Assembly: GCF_000972385.1 (NCBI RefSeq)
Contig: NZ_JXTE01000055.1
Span: forward strand, 1-64,000
Source: Streptomyces sp. WM6386
GTDB lineage: Bacteria > Actinomycetota > Actinomycetes > Streptomycetales > Streptomycetaceae
Length of the DNA: 64,000 nucleotides
Direction: 5' to 3'
Below the pieces are notes generated by a model that saw nothing but the letters and a program-made list of their open reading frames with translations, was not told the DNA's origin and did not search any database. Below, one piece after another: positions 47,253 through 56,037 of this stretch (its first letter is position 1; every line of letters begins with the position of its first letter). Both the position numbers and the translations under genes were made by a program.

Positions 47253-47666
47253 TCAGGCGTAGTCCGTGCAGGAACGGACTATCGTCCCGCCTTCCATGAC
47301 CGCCACCTGAACGCCGATGTAGTCGAGGTCATCGACTGTGGGTGCCGCGTACGTGGTGAAGGAGAGGGTCGCTCCGTTGCCGTCGTATTCGTGACGCCAG
47401 GGCCACTCAGTCACCCATCCGGTGCCGCCGTCCAGGGAAACGAGTCGAATGGCCGCATGGTGACTGTCGGCAGCGGTGTCCTTGACCCAACCGCTGATGT
47501 CCACATAGTCGTCCGACCAGTTGGTGAAAGTCATGCTTCCCGAGGCGCCCGTCACCGAGCACGCGGCTCCACCGCTCGCCGCGCTGGCATTGGTCACGGT
47601 AGTCGTGGCGAATATCGCCACCGCCGCCACACCTGTGACGGAAAGGCGCTTCAATGTGTTTCCCAT
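47253..47666 (-). CDS. Small secreted protein interrupting the kinase cluster
   Basis: This 137-residue protein starts at ATG 47666 (GTG 47717 is possible; neither has a good Shine-Dalgarno). It has a signal peptide (KRLSVTGVAAVAIFA, cleavage after ASA) and a mature domain with two Cys (AACSVTGASG near the start, VRSCTDYA at the end), probably disulfide-linked. It is read against the kinases, and its DNA and flanks are AT-richer. I do not recognise a family. It looks like a later arrival. Confidence 0.7.
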   Translation of the reverse strand: MGNTLKRLSVTGVAAVAIFATTTVTNASAASGGAACSVTGASGSMTFTNWSDDYVDISGWVKDTAADSHHAAIRLVSLDGGTGWVTEWPWRHEYDGNGATLSFTTYAAPTVDDLDYIGVQVAVMEGGTIVRSCTDYA

Positions 47667-47872
47667 AAGGGAACGATAAGGCTTCCATGATTCACAAGAC
47701 AGCATGATTCCGGCCACCCCATTTACCTTTTATGGGGCTTATGGCCTGGTGATTTGCCGTACTTTGCAGTTATTTAAAAACCGGCCATGGCCGAAAATGA
47801 TCAGGACGGAGAGGGGCCGGCAGCGCACTTGGCCGGTCAGTGCCGCGGAAGGAGGGCGTCCGGCGCGGCATC

Positions 47873-48967
47873 ATGGGGCGCATGGGGACCCCGGGGGACA
47901 ACTTCCGTGTCATAGCGGGCCGTTACCGCCTGGAGGTCAGGCTCGGGCGGGGCGGCATGGGCGTCGTGTGGCGGGCGACCGATCTGCTGCTCGGGCGGCG
48001 GGTGGCGGTCAAGGAGATCTCCCTCGACGGGACGCTGTCCGAGGCCGAGGCCCGGTGGCAGCGCGACCGGACCCTGCGCGAGGCGCGGGCCGTCGCACAA
48101 CTCAGGCACCCGCACATCATCGTCGTCCATGACATCGTCGAGCAGGATGAACGGCCCTACCTCGTCATGGAGTTGATCGACGGCGGCTCCCTCGCCGACC
48201 GGATCGCCGTGCACGGGCCGGTGGTGCCCGCCGAGGCCGCCCGGATCGGCGTCGATCTGCTCGGCGCGTTGCGCGCGGCGCACGCGGCCGGGGTCCTGCA
48301 CCGGGACATCAAGCCGGCGAACGTCCTGATGGAGGCCGGTACCGGTCGGGTCGTCCTCACCGACTTCGGTGTCGCCCAGGTCGCGGGCGCCACCACCCTC
48401 ACCGAGGCCGGGTCCTTCGTCGGCTCACCCGAGTACACGGCCCCGGAGCGGATGACCGGGCTGCGGACCGGACCCGCCTCCGACCTGTGGTCGCTGGGTG
48501 CGCTCCTGTGCACGGCGTTGAGCGGTGAATCGCCGTTCCGCCGGGACTCGTTGAGCGGCATCCTGCACGCGGTCCTCGCGGCGGAGATACGTCCACCCGC
48601 GCAGGCCGCGCCGATCCTGCCCGTCGTACGAGGACTGCTGGAGCGCGATCCGGCACACCGGCTGGACGCGGAGTCGGCCGAGCGGATGCTGCGGGCCTTT
48701 CTGGAGACGGGGCGCCTGCCGGTCGCCGAGCGGCGTTCCCTGCGGGGTGTGCTGACGGCCGTGGTGCTGGTCGCCGCGATGGCGGGGGCGGGGGTGTCGG
48801 GGGCGGCGCTGATCATGCATCAGGAGGGGGGCGGGGGTGAGCCGTCGCCGTCACCCACGTCGGTCAGCGGCTCGGCCGGTTCGAGTCCGACGGTGACGCC
48901 TTCCGTGACGCACTCCGTGGCGCCCTCTGTGGCGAAACCTTCCTTCACTGAATCCGAGACTCCATAG
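47873..48967 (+). CDS. Ser/Thr protein kinase 3, without a folded extracytoplasmic domain
   Basis: This 364-residue kinase (start ATG 47873; ATG 47882 possible) has Lys47, Asp145 (HRDIKPAN), Asp164 (DFG) and VGSPEYTAPERMTG. One membrane helix lies at about 289-314. Outside it there is only a Ser/Thr/Pro tail of about 45 residues, unlike the other members with sensor domains of 130-200 residues. It follows the secreted-protein gene and AT-richer DNA. Confidence 0.92.
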   Translation: MGRMGTPGDNFRVIAGRYRLEVRLGRGGMGVVWRATDLLLGRRVAVKEISLDGTLSEAEARWQRDRTLREARAVAQLRHPHIIVVHDIVEQDERPYLVMELIDGGSLADRIAVHGPVVPAEAARIGVDLLGALRAAHAAGVLHRDIKPANVLMEAGTGRVVLTDFGVAQVAGATTLTEAGSFVGSPEYTAPERMTGLRTGPASDLWSLGALLCTALSGESPFRRDSLSGILHAVLAAEIRPPAQAAPILPVVRGLLERDPAHRLDAESAERMLRAFLETGRLPVAERRSLRGVLTAVVLVAAMAGAGVSGAALIMHQEGGGGEPSPSPTSVSGSAGSSPTVTPSVTHSVAPSVAKPSFTESETP

Positions 48968-49072
48968 CGAGCTCACATAAAAGGGAGATAAGCGACCTCC
49001 TGAGTCACGGGTCTGTGACCGCAACGCCCTCTGAGTGGATTCGGACGCTGCTGGCGCGATATGAACGGACCC

Positions 49073-50725
49073 ATGAGCAGCAACGGGGGAGCCCCTTACG
49101 GGTCCGACGAGCCAACGAGTTTTGGTCTGCAACCGCCGAACCCGCCCGCGGCCGTGCCGCACCCGGACAACCCGTACGCGGCGCCCACCCAGGTCGTACC
49201 GCACCAGACGGCACCCTCCGCGCCCGAACCGGAGCCGGGTACCGGCCGGTTGATCGGTGGTCGTTACCGTCTGCTCGCCAAGCTCGGGCACGGCGGCATG
49301 GGTACGGTCTGGTGCGCCAAGGACGAGACGGTGGACCGCGAGGTCGCCGTCAAGGAGCCCCGTGTACCCGATCATCTTCCCGACCGCGAACGCGCCAACG
49401 CGTTCGAGCGGATGCGCCGCGAGGCGCGTGCCGCGGCCCGGCTCGACCATCCCGCCGTCGTGAACGTGCATGACGTCGCCGTCGTCGACGGCCAGCCGTG
49501 GATCGTCATGGAGCTGGTGCGGGGCCGTTCGCTGGGCGACGCGTTGCAGGAGGGCACCCTCGGGGCGCGGGAGGCGGCGAGAATCGGCCTGGAGGTGCTC
49601 GGCGCGCTGGAGGCCGCGCACGCGGCGGGCATCCTGCACCGGGACGTCAAGCCGGACAACGTGCTGCTCGGCCGTCATGACCGCGTCGTCCTCACGGACT
49701 TCGGCATCGCCCAGATCGAGGGCGAGACCAATCTGACCGACACGGGCGGCTTCGTCGGCTCGCCCGAGTACATCGCGCCGGAGCGGGTGCTGGGGCAGCG
49801 GCCGGGACCGGCGTCGGACCTGTGGTCGCTCGGTGTCGTCCTGTACGCGGCCACCGAGGGCGTCTCGCCGTTCCGCCGCAGCAACACGCCGGCCACGCTC
49901 CAGTCGGTCCTCAACGCCACGCCCGCCGCACCGGCCTCCGCCTCCGGTCCGCTGGCCGACGTCATCACCGGCCTCCTCCAGAAGGACCCCGCGCGTCGCC
50001 CGAACGCGGCCCAGGTGCGGGCGCTGCTGGAGACGGCCGCCAACCCGCCGGCTCCGGCGGCGACGCAGGTCGTGCAGCTCGCCGAGGGGGCCCCGAAGGG
50101 CGGTGTGCGGCTGGGCCGCAAGTCGCTGATCGGGCTCGGTGCCGCGGTCGTCGCGGCCGCGGTGGCGGCGTATCTGGTGGTCGCGGACCCGTTCGCGGGG
50201 CCGTTGCCGGACGGCTGGGCGACGAAGAAGGTGAAGGACGTCGCCGCGACGCTGGCGGTGCCCCACGCGTACCAGGAGGACGTGCCCGACCGGAAGACGG
50301 ACGAGGCGCACTGGGTCACGTACACCGATGACAGCGGCAGCATCTGGATCGGGCTGAGGCTCGACAGGAAGGCCGAGGACTCGGGCAACACCATCGCGGG
50401 CTCGGCGGCCGCGGAGATGTACGAGGACGACAAGAAGTTCAAGGAGAACGGCGAGTACGGGCTCAGCATGCCGGAGAACCCGACGACGGACACCGACGAC
50501 GAGGTGACGTACCAGGGGAAACAGGCCGCCAAGAACACGATCACGTACATCACCGACGACAGCCAGAACCCGCGCCCCCGCGAGATGCAGATCTTCTACT
50601 ACAAGACCTCCAAGGGCGACATGTACAAGCTCACCATCAGCTACCCGGGCAAGGGCGACTTCACCAAGCGCGGGCAAGAGGTGGCGAGGACGACGATCGC
50701 GAACCTCGACGTGGACGTGCTCTGA
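49073..50725 (+). CDS. Transmembrane Ser/Thr protein kinase 4
   Basis: This 550-residue kinase starts at ATG 49073 (ATG 49061 possible; both ribosome sites are weak). A Pro-rich N-terminal extension of about 58 residues precedes GRLIGGRYRLLAKLGHGGMG. Lys94, Asp191 (HRDVKPDN) and Asp209 (DFG) are present. A membrane helix (352-372) leads to an extracytoplasmic domain (VAATLAVPHAYQED) related to that of kinase 5, the next gene. The two are 42 bases apart and probably co-transcribed. Confidence 0.94.
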   Translation: MSSNGGAPYGSDEPTSFGLQPPNPPAAVPHPDNPYAAPTQVVPHQTAPSAPEPEPGTGRLIGGRYRLLAKLGHGGMGTVWCAKDETVDREVAVKEPRVPDHLPDRERANAFERMRREARAAARLDHPAVVNVHDVAVVDGQPWIVMELVRGRSLGDALQEGTLGAREAARIGLEVLGALEAAHAAGILHRDVKPDNVLLGRHDRVVLTDFGIAQIEGETNLTDTGGFVGSPEYIAPERVLGQRPGPASDLWSLGVVLYAATEGVSPFRRSNTPATLQSVLNATPAAPASASGPLADVITGLLQKDPARRPNAAQVRALLETAANPPAPAATQVVQLAEGAPKGGVRLGRKSLIGLGAAVVAAAVAAYLVVADPFAGPLPDGWATKKVKDVAATLAVPHAYQEDVPDRKTDEAHWVTYTDDSGSIWIGLRLDRKAEDSGNTIAGSAAAEMYEDDKKFKENGEYGLSMPENPTTDTDDEVTYQGKQAAKNTITYITDDSQNPRPREMQIFYYKTSKGDMYKLTISYPGKGDFTKRGQEVARTTIANLDVDVL

Positions 50726-50767
50726 CCCGCGTCGACAAGCAACCGCCCCACAAGGTACTGATGGGGC

Positions 50768-52387
50768 ATGAGCAACGACCGGGGCGGCACCAGCCCGAAG
50801 GGCCGACTGATAGGCGGCCGTTACCGTCTGGCCGAGCGCATCGGGTCGGGCGGCATGGGCACCGTCTGGCGGGCCCACGACGAGCTGGTGGACCGCCAGG
50901 TCGCGGTGAAGCAGCCCAGGTTGCCCGGTGATCCGGAGGACGAGGCCCATCAGCGGGCCTCTCACCGGCTCTACCGGGAGGCCCGTGCCGCCGCCCGGGT
51001 CGACCATCCCGCCGCCGTGTCCATCCATGACGTGGTCGTCGAGGACGGACTGCCCTGGATCGTCATGGAGCTGGTGCGCGGGGAGTCCCTGCACGAGGTG
51101 CTCCGGCGTGGCCCGGTCGCCCCGGCCGAGACCGCCCGGATCGGCCTGGCCGTCCTCGGTGCCCTGCGCGCCGCGCACGCCGTCGGGATCGTGCACCGCG
51201 ATGTGAAGCCCGCCAACGTGCTGCTCGGCCCGCACGGCCGGGTCGTCCTCACCGACTTCGGCATCGCGCATGTCCAGGGCGAGGAATCCCTCACCGTCAG
51301 CGGCGAGTTCGTCGGCTCCATCGACTTCGTCGCCCCCGAGCGGATGTCCGGGCGGGGCGCCGGCCCGCCCTCGGATCTGTGGTCCCTGGGCGTCCTGCTG
51401 TACGCCGCCGTGGAGGGTGAACCGCCTTTCCGGCGTACGACGCTGGAGTCCACCCTCGCCGCGATCCTCTCCTTCGACCCGCCCGAGCCCAGGCGGGCCG
51501 GTCCGCTGAGCCCTCTGATCAGCGGGCTGCTGGGGAAGGACCCCGATCTGCGGCCGGACGCCGAGGAGGCCGCCAAGATCCTGGAGGCGGCGGCGGAGGG
51601 GTGGCCGGTGCCACCGCTGCCCGCCACACCATCGCCCCAAGTTCCTGACCGAATAAGGGAGTTGGGCGAGGACTCCGGCACCCTACGCCTGCGGGGGCCG
51701 CAACCCGAGCCCGAACCGAAGCAGCCCGACACCACCGTCGTACCGACGACGTCGCCACCGCAGCCCCACCTCCTGCGCCGTCCCCTCCCGGCCGCCCTGC
51801 TCGGGGTCACCCTCGTCGGCGGCGCCTGGCTCGGTACGTCCTACTTCTTCGCCGAGCCCGAGCCCGCCGACGTGGCCGAGCCGACGTACACCTCGGCCCC
51901 TCTCACGCCCGCCGCCACCGACATCGCCGACGAGCCCTGGGACAAGCACTCCGAGAAGGCCCTGAAGGCCACGCTCGCCGTCCCGAGCCGGTACGGGGAG
52001 ACCCATCGGCAGGGCAGCGCCACCGACCAGCCGCGGATGGTGATCTACGGGGAGGGCGGCATCGACCTCCGCCTCAGCATGTGGGACCAGGCCGCCACCT
52101 CGCCCATGGGCCGGGCGGCCCAGCAGAAGCAGGCCTGGGCGACGCACGCGCAGGCCGATACCCAGCTCACGCAGACCAGTCTCCAGGGCGACTTCGCCGT
52201 CCAGGCGGACACCACCTACGACGACAAGGGCGCCGGCCCGGCCCGGGTCATGCAGGTGTTCGTCATGACCGACGACGGCCGTCTCTACGAGCTCCGTGTC
52301 GACATGCCGAAGGGGACGGCGGCCGAGAAGGAGGGCATGGCGCTGTTCAAGGCGGCCCGTGACCGGCTCGTGATCGAAAAAGGGTGA
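50768..52387 (+). CDS. Transmembrane Ser/Thr protein kinase 5
   Basis: This 539-residue kinase starts at ATG 50768. It shares GRLIGGRYRL and the extracytoplasmic ATLAVPSRYGE motif with kinase 4, indicating tandem duplication. Lys48, Asp145 (HRDVKPAN) and Asp163 (DFG) are intact. A Pro-rich linker precedes the membrane helix (about 339-361). It ends the kinase run. Confidence 0.95.
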   Translation: MSNDRGGTSPKGRLIGGRYRLAERIGSGGMGTVWRAHDELVDRQVAVKQPRLPGDPEDEAHQRASHRLYREARAAARVDHPAAVSIHDVVVEDGLPWIVMELVRGESLHEVLRRGPVAPAETARIGLAVLGALRAAHAVGIVHRDVKPANVLLGPHGRVVLTDFGIAHVQGEESLTVSGEFVGSIDFVAPERMSGRGAGPPSDLWSLGVLLYAAVEGEPPFRRTTLESTLAAILSFDPPEPRRAGPLSPLISGLLGKDPDLRPDAEEAAKILEAAAEGWPVPPLPATPSPQVPDRIRELGEDSGTLRLRGPQPEPEPKQPDTTVVPTTSPPQPHLLRRPLPAALLGVTLVGGAWLGTSYFFAEPEPADVAEPTYTSAPLTPAATDIADEPWDKHSEKALKATLAVPSRYGETHRQGSATDQPRMVIYGEGGIDLRLSMWDQAATSPMGRAAQQKQAWATHAQADTQLTQTSLQGDFAVQADTTYDDKGAGPARVMQVFVMTDDGRLYELRVDMPKGTAAEKEGMALFKAARDRLVIEKG

Positions 52388-52524
52388 ACGGCCGGTGATC
52401 GACACCGAACAACGCACTGATCAGCGGCTTTTCCGCCAGTGATCACTGGCGGCGTGTGCGTACTCGGTGAATCCCGATTACCGACGGGTACCCAAAGCCC
52501 CCGCTCCGGCATACCCTGCGCGTC

Positions 52525-54135
52525 ATGACGGACTCGAAGGCTTCGGCTCAGGCCACCAACCCCCTCGCCCCCGCCCCTGAGGGCGCCCGGACCGCCGCCG
52601 ACGTGGTCACCCCGGAGCTGGTCGCACAGCTCACCAAGGGTGTGGTCGGCTCCGGTCGTACCGCCAACCACACGCCGTTCACCGGCGAGAAGCTGGCCGA
52701 CCTGCCCGAGTCGACGCCGCAGGACGTGGAGAAGGCCTACGCGGCGGCCCGCAAGGCGCAGGCCGTGTGGGAGCGGACGCCCGTACGGCAGCGCGCGGCC
52801 GTGCTGCTCCGCTTCCACGACCTGGTGCTCGCCCGCCAGGCCGAGGTCCTCGACCTGATCCAGCTGGAGACCGGCAAGGCCCGTCTGCACGCCCATGAGG
52901 AGGTGCAGGCCGTCGCGGTCGCCGCCCGCCACTACGGCCGCAGGGCGCCCTCCTATCTGCGGCCCAAGCGGCACGCGGGCGCCATGCCGACCCTCACCAA
53001 GGTCACCGAGCTGCGCCACCCGCGGGGCGTGGTCGGCCAGATCGCCCCCTGGAACTACCCCCTGGAGCTGTCCGTCGGCGACGCGCTCCCCGCCTTCGTC
53101 GCGGGCAACGCGGTCGTGATGAAACCGGACACCGAGACCTGCCTGACCGCCCTGTGGGCGCGTGACCTGCTGATCGAGGCCGGGCTGCCCGCCGACGTCT
53201 TCCAGATCGTCCTCGGCGAGGGCCCTGTCGTCGGCCCCGAGGTCGTCCGGCACGCCGACTACGTCTCTTTCACCGGCTCCACCCGCACCGGCCGCGAGGT
53301 CGCCCAGGGCGCCGCCGCCCGCCTCGTCGGCGTCTCGCTCGAACTCGGCGGCAAGAACGCGATGCTGGTACTGGAGGACGCCGACATCGAGAAGGCGGCG
53401 GCGGGCGCGGTCCGTGCCTGCTTCTCCTCCGCCGGCCAACTCTGCATCTCCATCGAGCGGTTGTACGTCCACGAGTCCGTCGCCGACGCCTTCCTGGAGC
53501 GCTTCGCCGCCCGCACCAAGGCCATGCGGCTCGGCAAGTCCCTCGCCTACGGCGCCGACATGGGCTCCCTCGTCGGCGAGCGCCAGCTGGAGACCGTCAC
53601 CCGGCATGTCGAGGAGGCCGTCTCCAAGGGCGCCAAGGTCGTCGCCGGCGGTGTCGCCCGCCCGGACATCGGCCCGTACTTCTTCGAGCCGACGATCCTG
53701 GACGGCGTGACCGAGCCCATGGCGATCTGCGCCGAGGAGACCTTCGGCCCGGTCGTCTCCATCTACCGCTTCAAGACCGACGACGAGGCCGTCGCACAGG
53801 CCAACTCCACGTCGTACGGCCTCAATTCCTCGGTCTGGACGAAGGACGGCAGGCGCGGCCGCGAGGTCGCCTCCCGGCTGCGCACCGGCACGGTCAACGT
53901 CAACGAGGGCTACGCGCCCGCCTACGGCAGCGTCCAGTCCCCGATGGGCGGCATGAAGGACTCCGGCCTCGGCCGCCGCCATGGCTCCGAGGGCATCCTC
54001 AAGTACACGGAGGCCCAGACGGTGGCCCAGCAGCGGCTGCTGCCGATGGCGCCGTCGCTGGGGATGAGTGACGAGGCGTACGCCCAGTTCATGAGCCGCA
54101 GCCTGCGCCTCATGAAGGCGTTCCGGTTCCGCTAG
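52525..54135 (+). CDS. gabD: Succinate-semialdehyde dehydrogenase (NADP-type ALDH)
   Basis: This 536-residue aldehyde dehydrogenase has general base Glu273 (LELGGKN) and nucleophile Cys307 (SAGQLCISIERLYV). The coenzyme loop is TGSTRTGREVA. The family subgroup with ISIERLYV is annotated as succinate-semialdehyde dehydrogenase (GabD2 type), which feeds the TCA cycle from GABA or 2-oxoglutarate decarboxylation; the specificity is inferred. Confidence 0.88.
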   Translation: MTDSKASAQATNPLAPAPEGARTAADVVTPELVAQLTKGVVGSGRTANHTPFTGEKLADLPESTPQDVEKAYAAARKAQAVWERTPVRQRAAVLLRFHDLVLARQAEVLDLIQLETGKARLHAHEEVQAVAVAARHYGRRAPSYLRPKRHAGAMPTLTKVTELRHPRGVVGQIAPWNYPLELSVGDALPAFVAGNAVVMKPDTETCLTALWARDLLIEAGLPADVFQIVLGEGPVVGPEVVRHADYVSFTGSTRTGREVAQGAAARLVGVSLELGGKNAMLVLEDADIEKAAAGAVRACFSSAGQLCISIERLYVHESVADAFLERFAARTKAMRLGKSLAYGADMGSLVGERQLETVTRHVEEAVSKGAKVVAGGVARPDIGPYFFEPTILDGVTEPMAICAEETFGPVVSIYRFKTDDEAVAQANSTSYGLNSSVWTKDGRRGREVASRLRTGTVNVNEGYAPAYGSVQSPMGGMKDSGLGRRHGSEGILKYTEAQTVAQQRLLPMAPSLGMSDEAYAQFMSRSLRLMKAFRFR

Positions 54136-54173
54136 TACCGACCCGCACTGCACGCTCAAAGGAGAGAACGCAC

Positions 54174-55952
54174 GTGCCTCAGGACGCTTACGACTACGAC
54201 GTGATCGTCGTCGGATCCGGCTTCGGCGGATCCGTCACCGCCCTCCGCCTCACCGAAAAGGGCTACCGCGTAGGCGTCCTGGAGGCCGGCCGCCGCTTCA
54301 CCCCGGGCACCCTCCCCAAGAACTCCTGGGACATCAAGAACTACCTCTGGGCACCCAGGCTCGGCATGTACGGGCTCCAGCGCATCCATCTGCTGGGCAA
54401 CGTGATGGTGCTCGCGGGTGCGGGGGTCGGGGGTGGTTCCCTGAACTACGCCAACACCCTCTACGTACCGCCGAAGCCGTTCTTCGAGGACCCGCAGTGG
54501 CGTGACATCACGGACTGGGAAGAGGAGTTGAAGCCGTACTACGACCAGGCACAGCGCATGCTCGGCGTACGGCTCAACCCGACGATGACCCCGTCCGACG
54601 TCCATCTGAAGGCGGCGGCCCAGCGGATGGGCGTCGGTGACACCTTCCACATGGCGCCCGTCGGGGTGTTCTTCGGCGACGGTCGGGACGCCGACGGCAC
54701 GGGGAGGGCGAAACCCGGCGAGCGGGTCGCGGACCCGTACTTCGGTGGCGCGGGACCGGACCGCAAGGCGTGCACCGAGTGCGGTGAGTGCATGACCGGC
54801 TGCCGTCATGGTGCGAAGAACACCCTCAACGAGAACTACCTCTACCTCGCCGAGAAGGCGGGCGCGGTCGTGTTCCCCATGACGACGGTCGTCTCGGTCA
54901 CGGACGACTCGCAGGGTGGGTACGCGATCGCCACCCTGCCGACGGACCAGCAGCGCAAGGGCAAGGGCCGGACCTTCAAGGCCCGCCGTGTCGTCCTCGC
55001 CGCCGGCACCTACGGGACCCAGACCCTGCTGCACCGCATGAAGGCGGGCGGTCAACTGCCGCACCTCTCCGAGAAGCTGGGCGAGCTGACCCGCACCAAC
55101 TCCGAGGCACTGGTCGGCGCGCAGACCAGCGACCGGCGCTACCGCAAGGCCACCGGCGACAAGAGGGCCGACTTCACCCAGGGCGTCGCCATCACCTCGT
55201 CCATCCACCCGGACGCGAACACCCACATCGAGCCGGTCCGCTACGGCAAGGGCTCCAACTCGATGGGCGGCCTGTCCATCCTCCAGGTCCCCTACACCGA
55301 GGGCTCCTCACGGGTCCTGGGCTGGGTGGCGAACGCGGCCCGCCACCCCCTGCTGGTGCTGCGCTCCCTCTCCAACCGCCGCTGGTCGGAGCGGACCATC
55401 ATCGGCCTGGTGATGCAGTCGCTGGACAACTCCCTGACGACGTACCTGAAGCCGGACGGCGTGGGCAAGGGCCTGCTCACCGCCCGCCAGGGCCACGGAG
55501 CCCCCAACCCCAAGCAGATCAGGGCCGCTTCACAGGGCGCGTCGGCGATCGCTGCCGAGATCAACGGCTTCGCGGGCTCCAACGTCGGCGAGCTGATGGG
55601 CACCCCGCTCACCGCCCACTTCCTCGGCGGCTGCCCCATCGGCGCCACCGCCGAGGACGGTGTGATCGACCCGTACCACCGCCTCTACGGCCACCCCGGT
55701 ATCTCGGTCGTCGACGGCGCCGCGGTCTCGGCGAACCTCGGGGTGAACCCGTCCCTGACGATCACCGCACAGGCCGAGCGGGCGATGTCGTACTGGCCCA
55801 ACAAGGGCGAGGCGGACCCGCGTCCGGCGCAGGGAGCGGCGTACGAACGTCTGAAGCCGGTCGAGCCGCGGACGGCGGCGGTACCGGCGCAGGCGTTCGG
55901 GGCGCTGCGGCTGCCGTTCCTGGGGATGCCGGCGGTGCCGCCGAAGAAGTAG
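54174..55952 (+). CDS. GMC-type oxidoreductase (ChoD-like) with ferredoxin-type Cys motif
   Basis: This 592-residue flavoprotein starts at GTG 54174 behind GGAGAG. It has the FAD loop VVGSGFGGSVTALRL and the GMC/cholesterol-oxidase C-terminus (GHPGISVVDGAAVSANLGVNPS). Residues 200-210 read CTECGECMTGC, a CX2CX2CX3C motif as in [4Fe-4S] ferredoxins. It resembles mycobacterial ChoD (Rv3409c), which also lies in a guaB/guaA neighbourhood. Sterol oxidation has not been shown here. It is 38 bases downstream of the ALDH gene. Confidence 0.88.
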   Translation: MPQDAYDYDVIVVGSGFGGSVTALRLTEKGYRVGVLEAGRRFTPGTLPKNSWDIKNYLWAPRLGMYGLQRIHLLGNVMVLAGAGVGGGSLNYANTLYVPPKPFFEDPQWRDITDWEEELKPYYDQAQRMLGVRLNPTMTPSDVHLKAAAQRMGVGDTFHMAPVGVFFGDGRDADGTGRAKPGERVADPYFGGAGPDRKACTECGECMTGCRHGAKNTLNENYLYLAEKAGAVVFPMTTVVSVTDDSQGGYAIATLPTDQQRKGKGRTFKARRVVLAAGTYGTQTLLHRMKAGGQLPHLSEKLGELTRTNSEALVGAQTSDRRYRKATGDKRADFTQGVAITSSIHPDANTHIEPVRYGKGSNSMGGLSILQVPYTEGSSRVLGWVANAARHPLLVLRSLSNRRWSERTIIGLVMQSLDNSLTTYLKPDGVGKGLLTARQGHGAPNPKQIRAASQGASAIAAEINGFAGSNVGELMGTPLTAHFLGGCPIGATAEDGVIDPYHRLYGHPGISVVDGAAVSANLGVNPSLTITAQAERAMSYWPNKGEADPRPAQGAAYERLKPVEPRTAAVPAQAFGALRLPFLGMPAVPPKK

Positions 55953-55961
55953 CGCACGCGC

Positions 55962-56011
55962 AAAGAGAGAAGGACCTGCATCCCCCTCCGAACGCAGGTC
56001 CTTCTCTCTTT
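55962..56011. terminator. Strong bidirectional terminator with 18-bp stem
   Basis: AAAGAGAGAAGGACCTGC pairs perfectly with GCAGGTCCTTCTCTCTTT around a 14-base loop. T-runs lie on both outer sides, between convergent genes. Confidence 0.93.
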
Positions 56012-56037
56012 TTCTTGCGGTGATGCTTCTGGGGCTC

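Noticed and set aside
47106..47690. Plus-strand 194-residue frame opposite the small secreted protein
   Set aside because: It lacks a ribosome binding site and domain, whereas the minus strand gives a clean signal peptide and disulfide-type protein.
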